DNA of 64,000 nt. Origin: Collimonas sp. OK242 (lineage in GTDB: Bacteria > Pseudomonadota > Gammaproteobacteria > Burkholderiales > Burkholderiaceae_D). The stretch is from assembly GCF_900107095.1 (NCBI RefSeq), contig NZ_FNOR01000002.1, positions 186,001 through 250,000 of the forward strand, given 5' to 3'. A program made the translations under genes and the position numbers. The notes beneath the pieces were generated by a model. The model worked only from the letters and a program-made list of their open reading frames with translations, searched no databases and was not told the DNA's origin. Below, piece by piece: positions 53,721-62,542 of the stretch (its first letter is position 1; every line of letters begins with the position of its first letter).

Positions 53721-53739
53721 ATTATCATTACATTGTAAT
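53721..53739. promoter_or_regulatory. phased octamer site S4
   Basis: ATTATCAT-TAC-ATTGTAAT (53721, 53732), 145 bp upstream of the second transposase-like gene. A weaker pair, ATGTGCAT-TAT-ATTATCAT, sits at 53623-53641, same 11-bp period. Confidence 0.55.
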
Positions 53740-53883
53740 CATACTTACATTTAAGAGTGATAAAATGCGGTATGCATATGGGATCTGACGCTCCCCTTCA
53801 ACCCGCACACATGGCAAAAGGGTAAATGGCCGGCGCTCGGCCTGGCATTTTCTGAATGCGTCAAAGCGGACAAGCGTGTCGGG

Positions 53884-54663
53884 ATGGCCGGCACTGGTAT
53901 CAGACGGGAGCGGAAATTGGAAAAAATACGGAACCTGGCTACTTTTCTACGCGCGTGGGAAACACCCCGCCTGGCTTGGAAAGCACCCGAACCTAAATTG
54001 GCATCCCATGCGAACGGCTTGATCGTCTTTGATCTCACGGTTACCCAAAAAAAATATACTTTCGGCGCCGCCATGGCGCACGGCGACGGCAACATAAATT
54101 CCCCATCCAACGCGAGCGAAATAATCAATTGCATCTACATCAACCCGATTAGCCAGGTATGTTGGGTGCTGGATCATCGAGTACTTGCCTCGGATAAAGA
54201 TGGCAAGACCACACTTGATCATGTGCGGGACATGCTAAACAAGGCAATACGCAATAAGGCAACACCGTTTTCAACCGTGCTGATGAAGCGGTGGTACGCA
54301 ACGGAAGCGCTCATGCTGCTCATAGACCGTTACGGTAAAGCGTACTGGTGCCCGATCAGAAATAATCGCCTGGCCGACGACGGCGACGGAGCGGATAAAT
54401 ACAAATCCGTGAAGAGCGTTGTCTTTGGCGCTGACGCTTTGCGGCACGGTAAAGTGGTCAAACTCAAAAGCTTTCCGGGCGACCATCCGGTGAAATTGTT
54501 TCGGATCGTCGGCGCCGACGGAGAGTTGGATCATGTGGCCACCAATCAGCTGAACGAGGACGCAGTGGAAGCAGCGCAACTGATGGGCGGTGTGTATTGG
54601 AAAACCGAGAAATCGCCAACGCTGCACCGGCCCGCCAAGCGCAGGTCGGAACGCTGGTGGTAG
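53884..54663 (+). CDS. second IS4/IS701-like transposase-derived protein, catalytic Asp substituted
   Basis: 259 residues, homologous to the 41029 product: LIVFDLTVTQKKYTF, INPISQVCWVLDHRVLASDK, then TVLMKRWYAT, where active relatives have ADSWYA; the second catalytic Asp is Lys. C-terminal GDHPVKLFRIVGADGELDHV and ATNQLNEDAVEAAQLMGG. The frame is intact, the catalysis cannot be. It points away from the 41029 copy, so the two bracket the Ehr/spermidine-synthase block. Confidence 0.75.
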   Translation: MAGTGIRRERKLEKIRNLATFLRAWETPRLAWKAPEPKLASHANGLIVFDLTVTQKKYTFGAAMAHGDGNINSPSNASEIINCIYINPISQVCWVLDHRVLASDKDGKTTLDHVRDMLNKAIRNKATPFSTVLMKRWYATEALMLLIDRYGKAYWCPIRNNRLADDGDGADKYKSVKSVVFGADALRHGKVVKLKSFPGDHPVKLFRIVGADGELDHVATNQLNEDAVEAAQLMGGVYWKTEKSPTLHRPAKRRSERWW

Positions 54664-54708
54664 TGGAACGCGCCCTATTCTTGTGGACATCCATCCCGTT
54701 GAGTTGAA

Positions 54709-55083
54709 TTACTCTTTGGGGTAAGGCACCGGCAGGTAGATTAATCCGGGCGCCAGGCAACATGCACGCCGGTCCTCCTGGATTTCCCCTTTAGGCGGGA
54801 AAATGTGATCGAACTGGTAGTCAACCCCGTGTATGGCGGCATAACGGTAAATCTGCGTCCCCATATAACTGCCTATCACTTCGGTCATGGCATCCGCATG
54901 TTCAAAGCGGAACGATGAAGATAGGGGCGCATCCGATTCGGTTTCGTTGATATCCATTGCCTCCAGACCCAGGTTTCCGGTCTGGCCGCTGCCAAGATAC
55001 GTTGCCCAGAATATCACCACCAATCCGAGCGCAACGAACACCGCATACACCACTACCTCTCGGAATTCCATGACGAACCTCAT
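54709..55083 (-). CDS. single-pass membrane protein, unknown
   Basis: 124 residues; one helix at about 9-28 (VVVYAVFVALGLVVIFWATY), then a soluble acidic domain with FRFEHADAMTEVIGSYMGTQ and CCLAPGLIYLPVPYP. Not recognised. It converges on the transposase-derived gene. Confidence 0.55.
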   Translation of the reverse strand: MRFVMEFREVVVYAVFVALGLVVIFWATYLGSGQTGNLGLEAMDINETESDAPLSSSFRFEHADAMTEVIGSYMGTQIYRYAAIHGVDYQFDHIFPPKGEIQEDRRACCLAPGLIYLPVPYPKE

Positions 55084-55510
55084 AAAATGGACGACCTATT
55101 CCAGGCGGCGGATGGATGATCCAAGATCGCTGGCAGATCCATGGCCTGGCGCGAAAGTAGTGGCAAAACAACCGCCAAACAGTTCGAACGCCACGAACAA
55201 GCCTTAGATCACAAACTCTGAGAATCCCATGATGTACCGCGCACACCGCCTTCTATTTATCAATATAGTGGATTTGTGACACGTTCTTGCAATTATTTCA
55301 CCATGTATTTGCAATGCCCTCCGGGCCTGCCAGCGCCGATTTTGGAAGGGCAAACCGGCACTCAGGCTTGCACTGCGAAGTGCCGGATACGCTCAAATCA
55401 GGTAGGCAGTTTACGCATAGACGATGGCGCCAGGACATCTGCCACTTTGGCTGAAAAGCCAGGCTGCAAGCCATGCAGCAAAACGTTGGACGACAATCTC
55501 AAAATATCAA

Positions 55511-55529
55511 ATTATAATTAGATGATAAT
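55511..55529. promoter_or_regulatory. phased octamer site S5
   Basis: ATTATAAT-TAG-ATGATAAT (55511, 55522), 29 bp before the second RHH gene: likely autoregulation. Confidence 0.65.
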
Positions 55530-55557
55530 ATTTCCCACTTCAACACAAGGTGGAACC

Positions 55558-55761
55558 ATGGAAGTTAAAACAGCTCGTTTAACCGTGCTGATCGATCCCG
55601 TGAAGAAGAAGGCGTTTGAAGACCTGTGCGCTGCGCAAGACCTGACGCCATCCCAAGTCGTTCGCCAACTTATTCGCGACTACCTTGAGCGGCATGGCGT
55701 GAACTACAGTACGAAGAGCCAACTTCTCGGCGCCAATCTCAAGGCGCAGGACAAAGACTAG
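55558..55761 (+). CDS. ribbon-helix-helix (CopG/Arc) regulator, copy 2
   Basis: 67 residues from the ATG at 55558 (GGTGGAACC upstream). TARLTVLIDPVKKKAFEDLC and LTPSQVVRQLIRDYL, differing from copy 1 mainly in conservative changes; C-termini diverge after STKS. Both genes have an octamer pair about 25-50 bp before their starts. The DNA-contacting ribbon TARLTVL is identical in both, so they probably read the same site. Confidence 0.88.
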   Translation: MEVKTARLTVLIDPVKKKAFEDLCAAQDLTPSQVVRQLIRDYLERHGVNYSTKSQLLGANLKAQDKD

Positions 55762-55803
55762 GGCTGCGCTCGCGTAAATTCACTCCCAGGGGGCAATGGG
55801 AAC

Positions 55804-56439
55804 ATGGGTGGCTATTTCAACAGAATGATCGGCAAAAATATGCGCCGCCATATCGCGCGTTTGCCCGGGCTCGTCAGTCTGGCTTTATTCATGCTGCTAA
55901 GTGCCTGTGTCGCATACTGGGTCATGGAGCTGGTCAGGCCGCCGCCACGTGCGCTTGCGCCACCGCCGCAAGCAGAGGCGCCACAGATCGATATTTCCCA
56001 GGCGGCAGGATTGTTTGGCGGTCATGGAAGCGTGGCGGCCAGCAATTACCGGCTGATGGGCGTGGTGGTGGCGCAAAATGCCGTGGAAAGCGTGGTTATC
56101 CTGAGCGCTGAGGGCCAGCCCGCGCAAGTGGTCCGGGTTGGCAAAGAAGTGGGGCCGGGGACTAGCATCAAGGAAGTGCATAAGACCTATGTGCTGTTGT
56201 CGGAAGGCGGCATTCTCAAGCGGTTAATCCTGCCCGAGCATGCCGAGACCAAACTGGAAATGGCGCCGGCGCTTCTGCCTGCGATTCCACCTAGGGAGCA
56301 GACGGCCCTGCCTGTGGCGTCGGCAATCCCCCCCGTGGCGCCTGCGGCTGGGGAGCAGCCAGCCATACCTGTAGCGCCGGCAACCCCGGCTGCGGCGCCT
56401 GCGACACGGCCCGGCAGGCCGCATCATGCCGGCCGCTAG
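55804..56439 (+). CDS. GspC/type II secretion protein N-like
   Basis: 211 residues; one membrane helix (about 20-45), then the GspC homology region ISQAAGLFGGHGSVAASNYRLMGVVVAQ and SVVILSAEGQPAQVVRVGKEVGPG, ending in an Ala/Pro-rich tail without PDZ. No other gsp gene is nearby, so it is an orphan. Confidence 0.78.
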   Translation: MGGYFNRMIGKNMRRHIARLPGLVSLALFMLLSACVAYWVMELVRPPPRALAPPPQAEAPQIDISQAAGLFGGHGSVAASNYRLMGVVVAQNAVESVVILSAEGQPAQVVRVGKEVGPGTSIKEVHKTYVLLSEGGILKRLILPEHAETKLEMAPALLPAIPPREQTALPVASAIPPVAPAAGEQPAIPVAPATPAAAPATRPGRPHHAGR

Positions 56440-56473
56440 TCGTTTTTTTGTTGTAGCGGATCGCCAAAGCCAA

Positions 56474-56501
56474 GGTGCCTTGCGGACTGCCGCAAGGCAC
56501 C
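56474..56501. terminator. 12-bp stem hairpin between convergent genes
   Basis: GGTGCCTTGCGG-ACTG-CCGCAAGGCACC, perfect 12-bp stem, 34 bp after the GspC-like stop and 21 bp after the glycosidase stop on the other strand. No T-tract, so a bidirectional or rho-aided terminator is likely. Confidence 0.7.
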
Positions 56502-56522
56502 AAAGAGTCAAGCGCCCTGTTA

Positions 56523-57446
56523 TCAGCTGCCCGACAACACGTTATTCAATGTCGACCACAGCGGTTGCGTGTACGGCACCAAGTCTTCTTTGCCATACCA
56601 CCAGAAATAGCCGCCGATATAATTCTTTACCGGTGGCTTCAAGGTGTAGTAACGCGTCAGGTAGGCAGCCTTGTTGGTAGTAGTAGTGCCGGTTTCGCCA
56701 AACCCGACTTTTGAGTTTGGAAACATGGCCGACAGCTTCGTAAACACTGCATTCCAATCCGGAACCAAGCCGTTGCAGTCCTCTTCGTAATAGCTGACCA
56801 GCACGTAGTCCAGCCCGGTTTTCATGCGCGCCGGAATATTCGCGTTCGCCCAGGTGAACATCTCGTTCGCTGGATTGGACCAGCAGTCCTGATTGTAGTA
56901 CAACGTCAGAGCGGCAACCTTGCCCTGCCCTTTGACCATATCGTAAGCACCGGTCATCTTGGCGACCACGTCGGCGTTATTGCCCAGCCATTCGCCATTG
57001 ATTTCGTTGCCGATTTCCCAGATGTTCACCACGTCGCCAAGGGCTGCCGTGTACTCGCTGGTGCGGCTCAGGTATTGCTGAACGGTGTATTGATCCATCG
57101 CCGACGAGTCAAGGATCTCACCCATCACATAACTGACTTTGTTGATCGCCACGGTCGCGCTACGGTAGCCGGATGCAGGCTGCCATTCGTCGAACACAAT
57201 GCGGGCGGTCGGCTTCTTCGCCAGTTTGGACAGAGCGGTGGTCGTGTCAGTCAATCCCGATATGTCGTCAATGGTCACGCCGTACATTTGCGGATAGGTG
57301 TAATTGACTGCGGTGGTAGTGGTGGTGGTAGTCGTTGTAGTCGGCGCTGGCGCCTGCTTCCAAGATCCCCATGCATTTGCTTCGCCTTGCATAGCCATAC
57401 CGAGCATGGCTCCTAAAATGACAATGACAGATTTCAATTTATACAT
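56523..57446 (-). CDS. secreted glycoside hydrolase (clan-A-like TIM barrel)
   Basis: 307 residues; signal peptide (SVIVILGAMLGMAMQGEANA), a (Thr)10 linker at about 36-45, then a barrel with NIWEIGNEINGEW (acid/base Glu after Asn) and KVGFGETGTTTTNKA (nucleophile Glu). GNE/GETG spacing fits a retaining clan-A glycosidase. The substrate is not evident. Confidence 0.82.
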   Translation of the reverse strand: MYKLKSVIVILGAMLGMAMQGEANAWGSWKQAPAPTTTTTTTTTTAVNYTYPQMYGVTIDDISGLTDTTTALSKLAKKPTARIVFDEWQPASGYRSATVAINKVSYVMGEILDSSAMDQYTVQQYLSRTSEYTAALGDVVNIWEIGNEINGEWLGNNADVVAKMTGAYDMVKGQGKVAALTLYYNQDCWSNPANEMFTWANANIPARMKTGLDYVLVSYYEEDCNGLVPDWNAVFTKLSAMFPNSKVGFGETGTTTTNKAAYLTRYYTLKPPVKNYIGGYFWWYGKEDLVPYTQPLWSTLNNVLSGS

Positions 57447-57901
57447 TACAATTCCATAAGATTAAGAAAGAATTTATTATTTGCAACCTTTGATCGCCGC
57501 GTCCAATGCGAGCCCCTTCCCACCGCGGGCATCATCGGATACGCCGAATTCGGGTCAGCGTGAACCATCGCTGCTTGATTCATGTCCGAACGGGCAGCAT
57601 CATTCGACCAAGAAACGGCTGGTTTCTTGGCGAACAAGAAAAAACCTGAAAAAAGTCTTGCGCGGCTGCGGGCGATAAATCGGAATTTATTGCGAGGCCT
57701 GAATCGACCCTGAAGCTGGTCGACCAGATAGCATATATTCCCTGCCCGATGCGCGAACACGTACAGCTCCGGCGCGCATGCGAACCCAGGCGCGACCCAA
57801 AAGTACTCTGATCCGTGAAAACAGGAGCGCGCTAGCGCCACCGAACAACGCAGACTATGGGCGGCACGGGCATCAAGGCTACTGAGCGTAAATGTCGGGA
57901 A
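57447..57901. other. non-coding stretch
   Basis: About 450 bp upstream of the glycosidase; promoter presumably near 57450-57500. A minus-strand open frame here (57446-57841) lacks a ribosome-binding site and any family feature, so I do not call it. Confidence 0.4.
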
Positions 57902-58204
57902 TTATTTTATTCGTGACCTCCTTTCTTCTGTTGTGATATTTGGCTTGATCGATGGCCCTGCTGCCATCAATTCCTTCGCTGGAATTGCATCGTTTACCAA
58001 TGCGGAATAGCCCGCCGATTCCCCGAAGTCCTCATGGAATGGCAGGCTGGCGCAGCTGAGATGGTCTGCGCGGAAATCTTTGGCTTGAGAGTGCGGAAAT
58101 GTGGCCAGCTTAGAAGCGCCGGAAGAAAATCCAGCTTTTCGACGCCACTCGTCCACTGCCGTGGCCGGAATTTTCGCAGTGAAGCGAGCATCCCGCCGCG
58201 TCAT
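57902..58204 (-). CDS. hypothetical 100-residue protein
   Basis: MTRRDARFTAKIPATAVDEW onward; hydrophilic, no recognisable domain. The start overlaps the stop of the preceding small frame (ATGA), the only support for a real gene. An AAGTCCT-like composition with no clear ribosome-binding site. Confidence 0.3.
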   Translation of the reverse strand: MTRRDARFTAKIPATAVDEWRRKAGFSSGASKLATFPHSQAKDFRADHLSCASLPFHEDFGESAGYSALVNDAIPAKELMAAGPSIKPNITTEERRSRIK

Positions 58205-58410
58205 GCCGCAAACTGCCTTGCTGTTGCACGCGTAAGCGAGTGCAAGGAAGCTGCCTCAACCGCCGGCCACTCAGCGTCCTTGCCTGTTTTCGTTGATCGA
58301 ACAACAGTGACGCTTGCCGGTTGACAAGAGCTTGCATTTCCCACAATCCTCTTGACAGCTTGCGAGAATCGGCCCTGGGAACAATAGAGGACTCCATATT
58401 GTTTTTCCAT
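58201..58410 (-). CDS. hypothetical 69-residue protein
   Basis: MEKQYGVLYCSQGRFSQAVK onward, no known motif. Coupled by ATGA overlap to the next frame. Either a small two-gene operon or chance open frames; codon use is unlike the neighbours. Confidence 0.25.
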   Translation of the reverse strand: MEKQYGVLYCSQGRFSQAVKRIVGNASSCQPASVTVVRSTKTGKDAEWPAVEAASLHSLTRATARQFAA

Positions 58411-58714
58411 CGGCGAAGTATACCTAACAATGCTGCGTCAGGAATTTATTCTAGCTATCGCTCAGAATGGATTGATCAATGTTTGAGCACGAATCTTGTC
58501 AAAATTTGCCAGTGGATGCCAGAAGATCCGAACGGTTACGTGACGTTTTTGTCAAAATTCGACAGAGAATTTGAATGCAGAATATCGGGGTTCATGCAGG
58601 TTTGCGGGGTGTTGAGCCCTGGATTGTTCCTCACATAAAGGGCTTGGCAATCGCCATAGAGTCCACCGAGCATCTTCCGCCATACCTACTGAAATCCCCG
58701 ATCTTGTTTTAGCG

Positions 58715-59215
58715 TTACACTGTAGTCGCGATGTCAGCCAAAACATTAGCTGCCTGAGCCAACTCTTCGGCGCTGCCATGCACGATCAGCAGGTATTTGT
58801 CCGCCTTCAAGGCTGTCTCGTATTCGATCACCTGATCCTCCGCTACGCCGCTATCGGTTAACGCTGCGCCCAAGGCTGAAGCGCCGCCCACAAACAGCGC
58901 ACCTTCAAATGCGCCAACCAGCGCCGATACCAAAGGCCCGGCCGTCGCCATCAGACCTAATCCCGGCAAAAAGAAAAAGACGGTCGGGGCCAGCAACAAG
59001 CCCCACGCACCGCCAAACAAAGCCCCCACCCCACCCCAGGACCTGATTCTTTCGCCTACGGTGCGAAACCCGACCGGATGCTCCTCACTGTGATAGCCCT
59101 TGCCGAGCAACGACAATTTCCTGACATCGAAGCCGGCCTGGCCCAGCGCCCGGATCGCCTGCTCGGCGGCCTCGTGCGTGCCGAATATATAGGCTGGCGA
59201 ATGTTCTTTTTTCAT
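58715..59215 (-). CDS. general-stress-like membrane protein (DUF1269/17M-type)
   Basis: 166 residues from the ATG at 59215 (AAGGA upstream; longer starts are unsupported). An N-terminal FGTHEAAEQAIRALGQAGFD domain as in general stress protein 17M, two glycine-rich membrane segments (about 65-115), and a C-terminal KADKYLLIVHGSAEE domain. It is probably an envelope stress protein; co-directional with the universal stress protein 19 bp upstream. Confidence 0.78.
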   Translation of the reverse strand: MKKEHSPAYIFGTHEAAEQAIRALGQAGFDVRKLSLLGKGYHSEEHPVGFRTVGERIRSWGGVGALFGGAWGLLLAPTVFFFLPGLGLMATAGPLVSALVGAFEGALFVGGASALGAALTDSGVAEDQVIEYETALKADKYLLIVHGSAEELAQAANVLADIATTV

Positions 59216-59234
59216 GATCGGTCCTTGGAGAATG

Positions 59235-59696
59235 TCAGACGGAAGAATGTTCTGTAGATTTGACCAGCAGCACCGGCATAGGCGAAGTGCGAGCCACCAG
59301 TTCTGCATCGCTGCCCATCATCAAGCGCTCCAGACCACGGCGGCCATGTGTTCCCATCACGATTACATCGGCGCCCCAAGCCGTTGCGCGTTCAACGATT
59401 ATCGTGGCTACGCGTCCACCGATGCTTTCCCGCAGCTCAGTGTCAACCGCAACTTTGGCCGCTTCCAGGGTAGTTCGCCCACGGGCGAGCAAATCTTCAG
59501 CTGCTGTCAGCGCAAGGGGGCGAATCTGGCTGATATAGACTTCGGCCTGCTCGAAACCGCTGCTGTACGCAGCCATATCAAGCACATGCAGCAGGCGCAC
59601 ATGCGCGGAACAGATTGCAGCAAGTTTTGCGGCTTCAGCTACCGCGCAGTCTGAAGTCGGGCTGCCGTCGACTGGAACTAAGATATTGGTGTACAT
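59235..59696 (-). CDS. universal stress protein (UspA family)
   Basis: 153 residues from the ATG at 59696. MYTNILVPVDGSPTSDCAV at the N-terminus and VMGTHGRRGLERLMMGSDAELVAR at the C-terminus: the ATP-binding G-x2-G-x9-G-S/T motif of USPs. Two FNR boxes lie 120 and 204 bp upstream, matching the known Anr control of such genes. Confidence 0.92.
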   Translation of the reverse strand: MYTNILVPVDGSPTSDCAVAEAAKLAAICSAHVRLLHVLDMAAYSSGFEQAEVYISQIRPLALTAAEDLLARGRTTLEAAKVAVDTELRESIGGRVATIIVERATAWGADVIVMGTHGRRGLERLMMGSDAELVARTSPMPVLLVKSTEHSSV

Positions 59697-59815
59697 AATC
59701 GATGTCCTGAATGTCAATTGAGTAAAACAAGCAAGCTTGGAAAATATGCCATCGCACTTTCTGACAAGCTCCGAGGAAAGCACATCGAATGGTATAGAAG
59801 CGGGCAGCGAGCCAT

Positions 59816-59829
59816 TTGACCTGTATCAA
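59816..59829. promoter_or_regulatory. FNR/Anr box TTGACCTGTATCAA
   Basis: One mismatch from TTGAT-N4-ATCAA, 120 bp upstream of the universal stress protein start. Confidence 0.6.
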
Positions 59830-59899
59830 AATCAGGCCGATCTGCTTGCTCCATGGGAATCGCCGTATCCACGCCAGATAGGATCTACGCAATGAATAC

Positions 59900-59913
59900 T
59901 TGATCTGAATCAA
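59900..59913. promoter_or_regulatory. FNR/Anr box TTGATCTGAATCAA
   Basis: Perfect TTGAT-N4-ATCAA, 63 bp upstream of the efflux outer-membrane gene and 204 bp upstream of the stress gene; a divergent control region with the box at 59816. Confidence 0.7.
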
Positions 59914-59975
59914 GTTGTTTTACCGCGAGATTGTTACTCTAGGCCTTTCCTTCCCGCGCGCCGCAGACGGCAGAT

Positions 59976-61472
59976 ATGACGAAACGCCACGACTCAAGCC
60001 GGCAACGACGGCGCTACGCTGCAATCCGCTATTTGTCGATATTGCCTGCGTCGCTAGCACTTGGATTGGCCGCCTGCACTTCTTTGGCGCCGGTTTATGC
60101 GCCCCCTCCCTTTCCCGTGTCGTCGTCTTATCCAGACTTCGCGCAGGCCTCCTCGGACAATGGCGGGAATACTGCCGACTCGATCGGCTGGCGCGAATAT
60201 TTTACCGACCCGGCGATGAAAACGCTGATTGCGCAGGGCCTGGAGAATAACCGTGACATGCGTATGGCAATCTTGCGAGTGGCGGAGGCGCGCGCAGCTT
60301 ATGGCATCCAGCGCGCCGCGCAATTCCCGGCGGTTGGCGCCGGCATCGCCGGCGGCCGCTCGCGTGTTCCTGGCGATCTCAACCTGACTGGCCAAGCGTT
60401 AAGCGCCGGCAATTACCAGGCCGGCCTTGATTTGAATAGCTGGGAGCTGGATTTCTGGGGACTCGTGCAAAACCTGAAGAATGCCGCATTGGAGAATTTT
60501 CTTGCCACCGACGACGCGCGACGCGCACTTGCCATATTGCTGGTAGAGCACATAGCGGACAGCTACTTGACGCTGCGCGAGCTGGACGAACGCGTCTCCC
60601 TGGCCCGGCAGACCATCGCCAGCAGGAACAAATCATTTCATATTTTCAAGCGGCGCTTTGAGGTCGGCGCCATCTCGCAACTGGACCTGGCTCAGGTGGA
60701 AACCTTGCTGACCCAGGCGCAGTCGCTGGGCGCCCAACTGGAACAAGCACGTGCGACACAAATGCATCTGCTGACCCAGCTGGTTGGCGCTCCGCTTGAC
60801 TTGCTATCGCAGGACCAGCCATTCGACGATGCGTCTGTCATGCGCGACCCGCGCGTGGGTTTGCCCTCGGACTTGCTGGCGGCGCGACCCGATATTGCCG
60901 TAGCCGAGCATCAATTGCGCGCAGCCCATGCCAATATAGGAGCGGCGCGTGCGGCCTTCTTCCCGCGCATTGCGCTCACCGGCACCCTGGGTTCCGCCAG
61001 CGCCGAGCTAAACGGCCTGTTCCAGGCCGGCAGCCAGGCATGGAGTTTCATGCCAAGTATTTCAGTGCCGATATTTGACGGCGGGCGCAACCGTGCCGGG
61101 CTGGATTTGGCGCAGGTGCGCCGTGAGCTTGCAGTGGTGAATTATGAAAAGACAGTGGAAACGGCGTTTCGCGAAGTTTCCGATGCCTTATCGGCCCGTC
61201 ATTGGCTAAGCGAGCAAGTCCGCATTCAGCAAGCGACGCTGGCCGCGCAAATGGAACGTTCGCGGCTCGCCAAATTACGTTATGACAATGGCGCATCGCC
61301 CTATCTCGAAGTCCTTGATGCCCAGCGCGACCTGCTGGTAGCCGAACAACAACTGGTTCAGACGCGCCGTGCTCTGCTTTCCAGCAAAGTCCATCTGTAT
61401 AGCGCTCTTGGCGGCGGCGCGTCTGCCAGCAATCATCCTGATCTCACTTCCTCTACACCCGGACCGACATGA
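59976..61472 (+). CDS. NodT-family outer-membrane efflux lipoprotein
   Basis: 498 residues; lipobox LGLAACTS near residue 34, then two TolC-like repeats: NYQAGLDLNSWELDFWGLVQN and FMPSISVPIFDGGRNRAGLDLA. OprM/NodT channel of a tripartite pump. The stop overlaps the next ATG (ATGA). Confidence 0.93.
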   Translation: MTKRHDSSRQRRRYAAIRYLSILPASLALGLAACTSLAPVYAPPPFPVSSSYPDFAQASSDNGGNTADSIGWREYFTDPAMKTLIAQGLENNRDMRMAILRVAEARAAYGIQRAAQFPAVGAGIAGGRSRVPGDLNLTGQALSAGNYQAGLDLNSWELDFWGLVQNLKNAALENFLATDDARRALAILLVEHIADSYLTLRELDERVSLARQTIASRNKSFHIFKRRFEVGAISQLDLAQVETLLTQAQSLGAQLEQARATQMHLLTQLVGAPLDLLSQDQPFDDASVMRDPRVGLPSDLLAARPDIAVAEHQLRAAHANIGAARAAFFPRIALTGTLGSASAELNGLFQAGSQAWSFMPSISVPIFDGGRNRAGLDLAQVRRELAVVNYEKTVETAFREVSDALSARHWLSEQVRIQQATLAAQMERSRLAKLRYDNGASPYLEVLDAQRDLLVAEQQLVQTRRALLSSKVHLYSALGGGASASNHPDLTSSTPGPT

Positions 61473-62542
61473 TTTTTCGTTTTAAGAACAAATTTATCCC
61501 GGCCGCTCTAGTGGCGCTTGCCATGGCGCTCGGATATCTTGGATGGCGCGTGATGGCGCCTGTCGGTCCCGACGCTGGATTCGCCAATGGCAACGGCCGC
61601 ATCGAGGCGACCGAGATCGACGTCGCTACCAAGCTCGCGGGCCGGGTCGACGAAATTTTCGTCAATGAAGGCGATTTCGTCAAGGCGGGACAAGCGTTGG
61701 CCAGCATGCAAATCCGTTCTTTGGAGGCGCAACGAGAGGAGGCAGTCGCCAGACAGCAACAGGCGCTCAATACGGTCGCCGCCGCGCAGGCAGAAGTGGC
61801 GGTGCGCGAAAGCAATACGGTCGCCGCGCAGGCGCTGGTGGTGCAGCGGGCAAGCGAACTCGATGCCGCGCAACGACGCTTGATCCGTTCGCAGACCTTG
61901 TCTGTCGAAGGCGCGTCTTCACAGCAGGAACTGGACGACGATCGGGCCCGTGTGCGCAGCATCCAGGCGGCGCTGAATGCCGCGAATGCGCAAGTCGCTG
62001 CCGCCCGAGCCGCAATTGAGGCGGCCAAGGCCCAGGTGACCGGCGCTCGCTCGGCGGCCAGCGCCGGCAGCGCAACCACGGCCCGCATCGAAGTCGATAT
62101 TGCCGACAGCCAGCTTACGGCGCCGCGCGACGGCCGCGTTCAATATCGGGTGGCTGAACCGGGCGAAGTGCTGGCCAGCGGCGGCAAGGTGCTCAACCTG
62201 GTCGACCTGAGCGACGTCTACATGACTTTCTTTCTGCCCGAAACCGCCGTCGGCAAACTGGCGCTGGGAGGCGAGGTACGGCTGGTGCTCGATGCCGCTC
62301 CGGAATATGTCATTCCGGCGACCATATCTTTCGTTGCCAGCACCGCACAGTTCACGCCAAAGACAGTGGAAACCAGCAGCGAACGGCAAAAACTGATGTT
62401 TCGCGTGAAAGCGAAAATCGACCGCGGCCTGCTGCTGAAGCACCTAAGCCTAGTGAAAACCGGAATACCCGGCGTGGCCTGGGTTAAGCTCGACCGGCAA
62501 GCCGCCTGGCCGGCACAATTGGCGCTCAAGGTTCCGCAGTGA
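61469..62542 (+). CDS. HlyD-family periplasmic adaptor
   Basis: 357 residues: one N-terminal helix, lipoyl-type half ([21 protein letters not shown]), a long Ala/Gln-rich hairpin (about 75-190), then the beta-barrel domain ([20 protein letters not shown]). It is YhiI/EmrA-like. It ends in a GTGA overlap with the ATPase gene. Confidence 0.92.
   Translation: MIFRFKNKFIPAALVALAMALGYLGWRVMAPVGPDAGFANGNGRIEATEIDVATKLAGRVDEIFVNEGDFVKAGQALASMQIRSLEAQREEAVARQQQALNTVAAAQAEVAVRESNTVAAQALVVQRASELDAAQRRLIRSQTLSVEGASSQQELDDDRARVRSIQAALNAANAQVAAARAAIEAAKAQVTGARSAASAGSATTARIEVDIADSQLTAPRDGRVQYRVAEPGEVLASGGKVLNLVDLSDVYMTFFLPETAVGKLALGGEVRLVLDAAPEYVIPATISFVASTAQFTPKTVETSSERQKLMFRVKAKIDRGLLLKHLSLVKTGIPGVAWVKLDRQAAWPAQLALKVPQ

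Noticed and set aside
41029-54663. Reading the block as a functional composite transposon
   Set aside because: Neither transposase-like gene has an intact active site and I found no matching terminal repeats at the outer ends.
57446-57841. 131-codon minus-strand frame before the glycosidase
   Set aside because: No ribosome-binding site, no motif, and it would overlap the glycosidase promoter.
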